Assembly (NCBI GenBank): GCA_015183035.1
Contig: JACZZP010000003.1
Coordinates: forward strand, 2,542,001-2,606,000
Reading direction: 5' to 3'
DNA length: 64,000 nucleotides
From: Meloidogyne chitwoodi
Lineage: Eukaryota; Nematoda; Chromadorea; Rhabditida; Meloidogynidae
The position numbers and the translations under genes are program-made. Each line of letters opens with the position of its first letter. Position 1 is the stretch's first letter. The notes under the pieces were generated by a model. That model had not been told where the DNA came from and did no database searches. It saw nothing but the letters and a program-made list of their open reading frames with translations. Positions 20,373-30,173 of this stretch are shown piece by piece.

Positions 20373-21195
20373 TATTTATTTTCCTCTTTTTCTGAGATTT
20401 TTTTCTAAATGTCAGATTTGTCTGATTTTGATATATTTTATAGAGTTTGATAATCTGAATCAAATATCAAAAAATTAGAAAATTCTGACTTTTAGAAGTC
20501 GAGATAGGTTACTGTATTTTTAGCCTGTTTACTGACTTTTTTGAGCTTTTAAACTTTGATACGTTTTGGCCGAGATATATATCATTCGAAAGAGCTTGAA
20601 AAGCTGAATCGAATGAGCTATGATAGAGCCAAATATCTCCGATGGAAATCGAGAAAAAGTCTTTTCAAATTTAAAAAAATTTGGGGAAGAATGAAATTAA
20701 TGGCTACCCCCAAAATTTTAGAGATCTCAGCTCCTTTAATCTGGGACCTAACATCCTAAATTTTGGGTCAATGATAGATGTACCAATGGTACAGAATTGT
20801 ACCGGACGAATAGTTATTTCGTCTCGTTTGGACCGAGCTGAGCGCTCCCGAAATTCTGGGGGGATATAACTGTTTACCCCCAAAACTTTGTTTAAATATA
20901 TCTCCTTTCATTTACGACTTAGATCCATAAATTTTGGGTCAATGATAGATGTACCAAGGGACCATAATCGTACAAATTTTTTAGTCAATACGTTCTATTT
21001 GAGCTGAGATATAGACGAATAAAATTCTACAGCTAATTTTTAAAAAAATACCTTAATTTTATTTAATTTAATTTTTAAGCTTTTCTAAATAAAATAGCAA
21101 TTTGAAATTTGAACTAAATGATGCCCATTAAGTCAAGAAATTTAATTAAATTAAAATTAAAAATTTTCCACCACCCAGTTTCCAGAAAAAAATTA

Positions 21196-21280
21196 ATTTC
21201 CACTAGACGGATTCGAACCTTGGTCATTTTTTCTCATTTCTCCCCTAAAACTGAGAAATTTTCCACTTAACCAAAAATAT
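21196..21280 (-). repeat. tRNA-like tail of repeat module, copy 2
   Basis: Minus strand: TTGGTTAAGTGGAAAATTTC to CCAAGGTTCGAATCCGTCTAG. Near-duplicate of 20288-20372; the flanking 100 bp on its low-coordinate side (TTTTAAGCTTTTCTAAATAA onward) are also duplicated. Confidence 0.55.
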
Positions 21281-21444
21281 ATTATTCTCCCCTATATTTT
21301 CTCAATATTCAAAAGCTTGTATCTCGGCTTCTAAATTAAACTTGTGATAACTGAATAGCTCATTTGATTCAGCTTTTTAAGCTCTTTCGAATGATATGAT
21401 ATATATCCAAAAATGTTTAATTTAAAAATTAAAAAAAATTTTTT

Positions 21445-22020
21445 AGTGCCAAAATTTCAAATGGCACTTTTGGCCCTTCAAAAATGAATTTTGGCCTAAA
21501 ATTTTTTAAAAATTTTTTTTCAAATGTTGCAAATAATTGTCCACATCTTTTAAAAAAAAAATTAGAAAAATTGATCTGGTTTGGAAGGATTTATGAATTT
21601 TTTAAAATTAAAAAGTGCCAAAATTTCAAATGGCACTTTTGGCCCTTCAAAAATGAATTTTGGCCTAAAATTTTTTAAAAATTTTTTTCAAATGTTGCAA
21701 ATAATTGTCCACATCTTTTAAAAAAAAAATTAGAAAAATTGATCTGGTTTGGAAGGATTTATGAATTTTTTAAAATTAAAAAGTGCCAAAATTTCAATGG
21801 GCAATTTTGGCCCTTCAAAAATGAATTTTGGCCTAAAATTTTTTAAAAATTTTTTTTCTAATGTTCCAAATAATTGTTCACATCTTTTAAAAAAAAATTA
21901 GAAAAATTGATCTGGTTTGAAACGTTTTATGAATTTTTTAAAATTAAAAAGTGCCAAAATTTCAATGGGCCATTTTGGCCCTTCAAAAATGAATTTTGGC
22001 CTAAAATTTTTTAAAAATTT
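21445..22020. repeat. 168/169-bp tandem repeat, 3.4 copies
   Basis: AGTGCCAAAATTTCAA recurs at 21445, 21614, 21782 and 21950 (steps 169, 168, 168). Units contain the dyad GTGCC...GGCAC and the sequence TTTTGGCC twice. It is unrelated in sequence to the flanking satellite-like monomers but has the same period. Confidence 0.9.
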
Positions 22021-22049
22021 TTGTCAAAAAATTCTAACTAAAATTAGCT

Positions 22050-22830
22050 AAAATCGTACGTTGATTGATCGTCAATACGATACTTTTGAGCCGAGTAATT
22101 CGCTCTCGAAGTTCTGGGGGTAATTGATTACCCCAAAACTTTGAGAGAGCACAGCTTCTTTCATTTGGAGTCTAGAATCCTAAATTTTGGGCTAAAGATG
22201 GATCAGACAATGGTCTAAAGTTGATACCATCGATAAGTCCATTCGACCTATTTGGACCAGGCTATGCGCTCCCGAGTTATATCCCCTCCCAGAATTTCGG
22301 GAGCGCATATCTCGGTCCATATGGGATGAAATGACTATCCGTCAAGTACGATTATGGACCATTGGTACATCTATCGTTGACCCAAAATTTAGTATTCTAT
22401 GTACCGAATTAACAAAGCTGAGATCTCTAAAAGATTTGGGAGTAAACATATCCCCCCAAATTTTCTGAAGCACTCAGCTCGGTCCAAATATCTCTAATGG
22501 ACTTGTCAATGGTACAAGTTATAGATCATTAACTGATCTATCATTGACCCAAAATTTAGGTCTCTAGGTCCCAAATGAAGGAAGTTATGTTAAATCAAAG
22601 TTTTGGGGGTATCCATTAACCCCATGATATTCTGGAGCGCACAGCTCGGTCCAAATAGATCAATTGGATCTCCCGATGTTAACAGATATATATTATGTTC
22701 TGATCTACCTCCAAACAAAAATTTAGATCTCTAGGTCCCATTTGAAAGAAGTTATGATTGATCAAAATTCGAGGATTACAGTAATTGTTTATCCCCTAAG
22801 CCTCTGTTCAAATACTACTGTTATACTTCC
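22050..22830. repeat. degenerate ~168-bp satellite-like monomers (block 2)
   Basis: One reverse monomer (about 22080-22270) meets forward monomers (from about 22275) head to head. Forward landmarks at about 22430, 22598 and 22766 are spaced 168 bp. Same family as block 1. Confidence 0.75.
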
Positions 22831-23046
22831 CGATACAACAAATTTAAAACATCTTTATTTTAAAAAATTATGAACAAATAAAAATAAATTTATAAATTTT
22901 TAAACAAAAAAACATTCTATTTTTGATCATCTGGTAATTTAAATTATTTATTAAAACGTCTCTCAAGCAATTCTTTTAATTTTGATGCCCTTGTCTTCAG
23001 TTGAGGATTTTTGAGTAAATCTGTTGGCAAAAAGTTAGTGAGGAAA

Positions 23047-26000
23047 TTATTGTTGATTTTGTTGAAGGGGTGGTGTAGCAGTAGAGGAAGAAACATTTCC
23101 ATAAGTAATCATTAATTGGGGTGTTGGTAAACTTTAAAAAAATAAAGATATTTAAACAAAAAATATTCAAAAAACGAAAAACAAGGACATTTATTTTTAT
23201 AAGGAACATTTATAAGAAAAACAAGGAACATTTATAAGCAACCTAAGCAAAGACGGAATATTTGTTGTCGACGAAGTTACAATAGGAAGTTGTTTTTGTT
23301 GTTCTAATTGTTTTAATGGACTGTTACTAGTAGCACAAGAGAAAACAACAGATTGAGAAGCATTAGTTATCATTTGTGGGGGAGGTAGGCTAAAAAAAAA
23401 ATTTTTTTTAAGTAAATAAATGAGAATTTATAGGAACAAAAATAAGGACATTCTAACATTTAAAAAGGACATTTACAAATACAAAACCTAAGCAATGAAG
23501 GAATAATAGAAGAAGTTACAACAGTTTGTTGTTGTTGTTCAGATTGTTTATTAATAAATATTTGAGGTGGTGGTACAGAGAAAAAAGAAGAAGATAAAGG
23601 AGGCAATGGGGGAAGTTGTTGATTAGTAGTAGTAGAAGTAGTGGTAACAAGTCGATTAACAGAAAAATTAGGGTTAGAATGTGGTCGAGAAGTTTCTAAC
23701 AATAATTTTGGAGGTGGAAATGATGTATTAGGAAGAGAAATTGACTGAAAAAAAATAAAATTGAAAAAATAAAGAACATTTAAAAAATATTATAAGGTCA
23801 CTTTTAATTAAATCTTTTTAAAATTGTAACAATTTTTAAATTGAAAAATAATTTATTTAAAATCACAACACACAGTTTTAATTAATTCTGTAATTTTTGA
23901 AGAAACATCAACAACATTACTATTAGAAACACAAATATTTAATTGTTGTTGTTGTTGTATTAATTTTGAAGGTGTTGAAGGATATAATAAAGAAGGTGTT
24001 TGACTAAAATGAGAAAATGGACTTGATCCCCCTCCTCCTAAAATTAACGATTGTTGTGAAGAAGTTGAAGAAGAAGATAATATTGTTGTTGGTTGGGAAT
24101 TAATATTATTATTAAATTGTAAAGTTGAGGAAGAAGATAATATTGGTTGTTGTTGTGGTGGTGGTTGTGAAAAATTTGGTGGCGGAGTTGAAAACCTTTG
24201 GGTTAAAAAATGTAAAAATATATTTAAAGAATATCTTAAAAATAAATTAACAAAATTTAAAATAAAATTTTCAATAAATTAAAATGGCTAATATGTATAT
24301 AAAATAAAAAACATACTCATTATTATTATTTATTCCTCCACAAATATTACTAGTAGAAGAAATTCCCCCATCAATTCCACTAACAACATTTGTTGTTGTT
24401 GATGTCATTATATTAGGTGGAGGAATAGAAAAATCTAAAACCTTTTGTTGTTCTGGTAATTGTTGTTGTTTTTGTACTACAAGTTCTTCTGGTGGGGGAC
24501 GATAAGATGTTTGAACTTCTTGTGAAAGACGTTCAATTTCTTCTCGTTCGGCATATATAAGTGATTCAAGTTCACTAAAAAATAATTTTTAATTTTAAAA
24601 TTTAAATTTTGGACAAAATGTCCAATAACTAAATTTAGACAAAATGTCCCATAACTAAATTTTGGACAAAATGTTAAATAACTAAATTTTAAACAAAATG
24701 TCCAATAACTAAATTTAGACAAAATGTCCCATAACTAAATTTTGGACAAAATGTCCAATAACTAAATTTTAGACAAAATGTCCCATAACTAAATTTTGGA
24801 CAAAATGTTAAATAACTAAATTTTAGACAAAATGTCCCATAACTAAATTTTGGACAAAATGTTAAATAACTAAATTTTAGACAAAATGTCCCATAACTAA
24901 ATTTTGGACAAAATGTCCCATAACTAAATTTTGGACAAAATGTCCCATAACTAAATTTTAGACAAAATGTCACATAACCAAATTTTAGATAAAATGTCCC
25001 ATAACTAAATTTTGGACAAAATGTCCCATAACTAAATTTTGACAAAATGTCACATAACCAAATTTTAGACAAATGTCACATAACTAAATTTTAGACAAAT
25101 GTCACACAACCAAAAAAATAAACCTCAATAACGTTTTCTTTGCACTCAAAAAATTATTTTGTTCTCTAAAAAGTTCAACTCCTTGTAAAATTAATGCTCT
25201 CAGATCAGCTACAGGCATAGCCAAAACCTCATAATCAGGCCTAGCTAAAAGTGCATCAATTCTTTCTTGTATTGGTTTTATTGGAATATTAGAAGAACGA
25301 TTATTTATTTGTTGTTGTTGTTTTTGAGGAGAAGAAGAAATGCCATATTTTGATTTATCTTTTTGAAGAAAATACATTGTAGAACGTTGATGACGAGATT
25401 CAATTAATTTATCCATCGATGAAGAATTTTCTTCTCCTCTAAATTTAAAATAAATGGAGTGAACTATGAGTTTAATTCATTGTCTTGAGGAGGACTAAAA
25501 TATGAAAAAGTCCACACCTTTTAGCCAAAAAACCATCAAATAATCCCCTTATACTAATTAAACCTCTTTAAATTTAAAAATAAATAAAAAAACCTATGAC
25601 GTTCATTATTTCCATTTCTTGAACGGGAACGATGACGTCGACGAGATCGGTAAGAAGAATCATCGTCCAAACGACTTCTACTATTACGACGAGATGAGGA
25701 TGTTTTAGTTGTTGATTCTTCATCAATTGATGACTTTCGAGAACTGTGTTTAGTGGAACGAATAAATGTTGGTCGTTCTTTTGGGCTAAAAAGGGATTTT
25801 TAATTTCAAAGTTTAATTTAAAAAAAGCATACGGATTATCCTTAAACGGATCTTTTACAGAAAATTTCATATTTCTTAACCGATCCAATGCTGCCTTCTT
25901 TGTTTTAGGTTCGTCATCAATATTATCACTTGTAGTATCAGCAGCAATTTGTGTTTCTTGTTCTTGTTTTTCATCATTTTCTTCGTCTTCTTCATGCTTT

Positions 26001-26236
26001 CTTTTTCTGTTTTTATTGTCATCATCAGTTGGAATATCCTCAACTACACTATTTTCACAATTTGTAGTTTTGTCAAGTTTTGTTTCATTTTCACCAACAA
26101 TTATTTCCCCTTCATCATTTGTTGAGGTTATGGCCAATAATTCTGAATCTGACTCATCTTGAGTTGTTGAAGTTATTGCCAATAATTCTGGCTCGTCTTG
26201 AGTTGAGACATCAATTTCCAAATTTTCTTCTGTCAT
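23047..26236 (-). CDS. RS/acidic N-terminal, Pro/Gln/Ser-rich protein (family not recognised)
   Basis: Eight exons read downward: 26236-25833, 25785-25594, 25438-25124, 24574-24317, 24195-23874, 23744-23488, 23389-23243, 23131-23047; 659 aa, phases close. Residues 1-135 are acidic; about 135-200 have an RS-like stretch (SYRSRRRHRSRSRNGNNERH). A compact segment follows (ARPDYEVLAMPVADLRALIL, then coiled coil ELESLIYAEREEIERL). The C-terminal half is Pro/Gln/Ser low complexity. The last three exons look like diverged duplicates (PSLLR at two exon ends, LPPPQ/LPTPQ at the starts). RS and low-complexity composition suggests a nuclear RNA-associated protein, but this is inference. Intron 3 holds a 27-bp minisatellite. 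A piece of exon 1 is copied at 17777-17824. The donor of exon 5 (ACT/gtgtgt) is weak; without it the protein would stop at 23853. Confidence 0.75.
24600..25112. repeat. 27-bp minisatellite in an intron
   Basis: About 19 copies of a unit like GGACAAAATGTCCCATAACT followed by AAATTTT, with variants (TTAAATAACT, AGACAAAATG). The unit length is a multiple of three, so a long minus-strand frame stays open; it is an artefact inside intron 3 of the gene at 23047-26236. Confidence 0.9.
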
Positions 26237-26780
26237 TTTACTAAAATAATCTCTATAAAATCTAAAACAATTAAATAAACAAATAAAAATGTAAAAAATC
26301 TCTGAAAATCCGGTTAAAATATAATGGAAGTTACAAATCTTCCCCTTTTTCACTGTTGTCTCTCAATTTTTTCCTAGCATCTCCCACTATTATTATGCGC
26401 GTTTTACATTTTTCTCTTATTCTATAACATCTATAAAATTTCTCTTCTCTGCTATAAACGTTTCGCCAAATTGTAAATAAAATTAACATTTTTAAACTAA
26501 AATATCTCATTTTGTAAACTTTTACAATTTGTTTATTTTTGCGATTGTAAGCTAATTTTTAAGCAAGTTTAATTATTGTAATTAAATTTGTAATTTAGTT
26601 ACCTTAATAGAATTGTTTTTGTTATCAGAATTTATAATTCTGAAACAAGTTTTTATTAAATATTACAATTTGTAAAAAACAAATAAAAATCAATTGGTAA
26701 AAGTTGTATATTTCAAGTTTAATATTAAAAGCATATTTTTATAAATTTATAAAAATAAAATCAAGTGATTGTAATTTTGT
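26237..26780. other. intergenic spacer
   Basis: AT-rich, about 540 bp between two minus-strand genes. It should hold the promoter of the gene at 23047-26236 and the 3' end of the gene at 26781-28070. The TTATTTTAG acceptor 4 bp before the ATG at 26236 suggests trans-splicing. No other feature seen. Confidence 0.5.
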
Positions 26781-28070
26781 TTATTCTTCATCAAATTGAT
26801 CATTTGACAATTTTGGAGGCGTTCTCCTAAGTTTTGGTCGAGCAGCAAATGCACTAAAATAAATTTTGATCAAACGCATTTCAAATTATCTTACGTTTGC
26901 ATAATTTCTTCCTCACTTTTTTCAATTAATTCATCTATAGCACCGCTGCAGCCTGTTTTTTCCCTTTCTTCTCCGTTAGGTCTTTTTTCTTGTTTTCGAT
27001 TTTGTGTTCTAGCCAATTTACTACTAAACATTTTTGCTACTTCTGTTGGAGGTTTTCTTGCAATTGTTGTGTTGACTGGTAGGTTTTGTCGCTGAATTGG
27101 TTTATTCACAATAGCTTCAGCGGATGTTGATTCTATTGATACATTGTGTAAATCAATCTCTTCAGAATTATTAATAGCCGGAATCTCTTCGATAATTAAC
27201 AGTTCGCAAGAATTTTGTAGCATCTCAATGTCTGATTCATTTTCATTAAATTGAAAATGTTGTCGAATAATCTTCTGACATTGATCTTCTATCAAAACAT
27301 TTCCTTTGAGTGATGCAATAACTAAAATGTGAATCAAGTTTATAATTTTCTGAAGCAAGTTTTATTTAAAATTTCATAAACCATTATCAAATCCATTATT
27401 AGCAAGTAATGGGCGACGCATGTTATTTTCAACAACAAATGTAGCATGCGAACTCATCTGCGGGTAAATTTTTAATGTTAACATTTTTTAAAATTATATT
27501 ATATAACTGTGTTTGTGCGCTCAAAGTGGACTTGTCGTATTAGAGGCAATACTCCAGAAACATATCCTTCCCTCTCTCCCTTCAAAGTAAATAAAGATTC
27601 TTTATTAGGCGGACGCTTCTGATGATTGTTAGGCTTTTTTTGAGGCGAGGAAGCATTAAAGCGTCCGAGTAAAGGTCCATTTGATGCCTGTACAGTTGGT
27701 TGCCGACTAACAGGCACTACACCGGGGACCTTAATTTAAATCAAATTTTGGAACTTTAAAAATAAAAAAACATTTTCTCGGTGGCCTTCCTCTTCAATCG
27801 TAAATTGTGATAATGGGAGATAGTATTTTACAATCGATGGCGGAAGAGGACGAGACAAAAAGTTTTTTATAAGCAATCTCTTTCCAAATAATTCACCGTG
27901 CCCGGGCACTAATGAATCGGTTGAATCAATTTCAGCTTCGAGATAATCGGGAAACTATAAAAAAATATTAAAGAAATTAGTTCAAATAAAAACCGTATCT
28001 TCTCCTAATGGATCTGTAGAAGTCGTTGTAGTTTGTGTTGGTTGCCTGCGTCTATCTGGCACATCCAATT
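26781..28070 (-). CDS. unrecognised protein, 5' end not found
   Basis: Six exons read downward: 28070-27994, 27954-27772, 27729-27508, 27457-27382, 27321-26895, 26853-26781; at least 352 aa, phases close. The first visible exon begins in phase 1 without an ATG, so at least one upstream exon is missing. Segments: FPDYLEAEIDSTDSLVPGHG and LFGKRLLIKNFLSRPLPPSI, then SPQKKPNNHQKRPPNKESLF, then a long acidic/polar C terminus ending RPKLRRTPPKLSNDQFDEE. No domain recognised. The lin-4-type hairpin lies about 250 bp upstream on the same strand, so it could sit in this gene's 5' intron. Confidence 0.65.
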
Positions 28071-28124
28071 CTTATAATAAATTAAAAAATATAAAATAAA
28101 TTATGGAATAAAACATTAGTGAAA

Positions 28125-28250
28125 ATACTTAAAACTTTCCGGAAATAAAATATTTAAAACTTTACGGAACTAAAATACTTAAAACTTTCCGGAAATAAAA
28201 TATTTAAAACTTTACGGAACTAAAATACTTAAAACTTTCCGGAAAATTAC
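28125..28250. repeat. 50-bp TTTCCGGAAA tandem repeat
   Basis: Two and a half units with exact 50-bp spacing of AAAACTTTCCGG (28131, 28181, 28231), alternating with TTTACGGAAC. Lies between the unrecognised gene and the microRNA hairpin. Confidence 0.85.
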
Positions 28251-28313
28251 AATACAAACTTTGATACAACTTATTCACCATTAAATAAAATTAAATTTTT
28301 TTGGCATGCCCCA

Positions 28314-28410
28314 ATGATTCTTGTGCGCCCAAAGAATACAACTGTGAGCATCCTTAAATATGTGAAAAAATATCGTCACAGTTATAGTCTCAGGGAAGAC
28401 AACAACAAAG
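28314..28410 (-). ncRNA. lin-4: lin-4 / miR-125 family microRNA precursor
   Basis: The minus strand at 28396-28376 reads UCCCUGAGACUAUAACUGUG plus A, with the exact lin-4/miR-125 seed (CCCUGAG) at positions 2-8 and the family UGUGA end. Across a 25-nt loop, 28350-28326 reads UGCUCACAGUUGUAUUCUUU then GGGCG. This pairs with 18 of 20 central positions of the mature arm (two wobbles counted as pairs, two mismatches). The stem continues below through UUGUUGU / ACAAGAA with one mismatch. The mature product is on the 5' arm, as in lin-4. lin-4 represses lin-14/lin-28-type targets to time larval development. Expression is not shown by sequence alone. Confidence 0.9.
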
Positions 28411-30173
28411 AGAATAAAGCCAAATTTGTTTTTAAATTTATAATAAAAATTTTTTAATTTTTTAAAAATATTGAGTGCAAAAAATGAAGAAAAATTCAAA
28501 GATATTTTGGAGGATTTGAAAGAATGAGGGAAACACCTATAAAACTAACAACTATTTACTACTACTAACTAGTAAAATACCACCACGGCAATTTGTTTGT
28601 TTCTCTAAAAAGAGGGCAAAGCGGCGCAAGTCAATATAGAGGAGAGGGGAAAAATGTGTGGTGGACAAAAAACGGGTGGAAATACCAGCAGAATATAAAA
28701 ATCCTTTTTTTCTTTTTTCTAAAAATTAAAAAGACTGAAAAAATGCCCTTCACCCAATTTTCTTTCCTTTAAAATCCGGGTCATGGACTTTTTTTAAAAG
28801 TAGATAGCGCATTTTTACATTATCCCCGCAAACAAAAAAACAATTTTCCTGAAAGAATGGGAGGAGTTAATCGACAAAAAAGTTTATGCAACAGATAAAT
28901 TTGTTATAAAACTTTAAAACTTGTTGATATACTTATATACTAAAAGTAAAAAGAAAAGTAAAAAAAAGAGAGAAAAGAGAGGTCTTTTTAAAAGAATATA
29001 GAGAGGCTGTAAAAGAGAAAGAGGAAATAGTAAGTAAAGTTTGCAACCCAAAAGATCACTCCTTTAATTAACTATTGATCTTTTGGACTTTTCGATATTT
29101 TGGGTGGACTTTCGATATTTTTGAGTTGTTCCGTGACCATTTTTCTTGGGCGCGTGGTCCTTCTCAAAAAGTATCCAAAAAAACCACCGACTGGCAGTAG
29201 TGTTTAGCGAGTATTTTATTGGGTAAGAGAAAGAGAAGTGACACCCACTTGTTTTTTTTTCTCTTTGTGGTGACAAGATCGGTGAACGAGAAGTCATGAA
29301 AGAAAAAAATATGTCTACTTGTGTAAAAAAGATGAGGAAAATAAGGGGAAAAGAGGATTATCGCAGGTTAGAGAGTTAGAAGGGAAAAGATAAGTAAAAG
29401 AATGTTGGACATTTGAGTCTAGAATTCAAACGAAATTTTTTAAAGAGTAATGAGTATTTGAGTACAAGTTATTTTAGAGTCTAGATGTGTTTGGACATTA
29501 GAGTCAAATTAATTAAACTTCCAAAAGAGTTATTAGAGTCTGGAACTAGTTAAAATAATAAATTCTTGATCTATAGTAGTAAAATAAAAATTGTGGTCAT
29601 TAGAGTATATGAACTAAAAGCCTTATCAAACAAATTTTAAATTATTCAAAAATATTTCGGAAATATCAAAGACATTTTGGTCAATTTTTATAAATAAAAA
29701 ATTGTTGACCATGGTGGGGGAAAGACACGACGCACTAGCACCAACAACAAAAAAGAGGTAAAGAAAAGAAATTTTAAAGAAGAAAAAAAAAGCTCAAAAA
29801 AGCGCCGGGATTCACCAGTTGCGGCGGGAATATAACTGCAAAAAAGAGGACACAACAAAACATATTAGAAGCGCGCGTCCGTGTTGGGAGAGGCTGGCAC
29901 GGGTGATGGCGGCTGACAGCAAGGAAAGAAAAAAAGAGGAGAAAAAAACAGCAAAGAAGAAGAAAGTAAAAAATGATGATAGAATAATATACCTATGTAG
30001 GTTAAGAATATAAAAAATTAGAGTAGATTTTAGGGTATTTAGAGAGTGGAAGGTCACTTGAGTCTTATTATATTTTTCAGAAACAATTAAAGCTAATTGA
30101 GTCTTATTATTGAGTCACTTGAGTCTTATTATTTTTGGAGAGACATTAGAGTCTTATTATTTTTGGAGAAACA
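28411..30173. other. non-coding region with AGAGTCTTATT-type short repeats
   Basis: No supportable exon, although the missing 5' exon(s) of the gene at 26781-28070 may lie here. Purine-rich on the plus strand at 28.9-29.4 kb. From 29.4 to 30.2 kb GAGTCTTATT or ATTAGAGTC recurs, clearest in two tandem units ACATTAGAGTCTTATTATTT near 30.14-30.18 kb, which run into the stop region of the ARMC9-like gene. Confidence 0.5.

Larger units (their letters stand above)
18890..21420. repeat. degenerate ~168-bp satellite-like monomers, both orientations (block 1)
   Basis: Recurring landmarks are GGGGGTATCCATTAACCC, TCTGGAGCGCACAGCTCGGTCC, a two-line pyrimidine/purine spacer, and AAATTTAGG..CTAGGTCCCAAATGAAGG. 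Successive landmarks are spaced about 166-171 bp. Monomers run forward at about 18.9-19.33 kb and reverse from about 19.35 kb. Two large copies of a module (about 19.85-20.4 and 20.57-21.3 kb) also carry a tRNA-like tail. No supportable gene. Confidence 0.75.

Noticed and set aside
21484..21678. 64-aa plus-strand ORF in the repeat block
   Set aside because: Lies wholly within the 168-bp tandem repeat and repeats its own start (NFGLKF / NEFWPKIF); no coding signature.
24477..25072. Long minus-strand frames encoding repeats of KFSYGTFCP
   Set aside because: They come from a 27-bp minisatellite inside an intron; unit length divisible by three keeps the frame open.
25746..26162. 138-aa plus-strand ORF rich in Ser and Phe
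   Set aside because: Antisense shadow of the acidic/Glu-rich first exon of the minus-strand gene (GAA/GAT codons read as TTC/ATC on the other strand).
26354..26356. Upstream start for the RS/Gln-rich gene adding about 39 residues
   Set aside because: The extension (FYIFICLFNCFRFYRDYF) contains two acceptor-like TTTTAG sites and is AT-driven; the ATG at 26236 directly follows an acceptor, as for trans-splicing.
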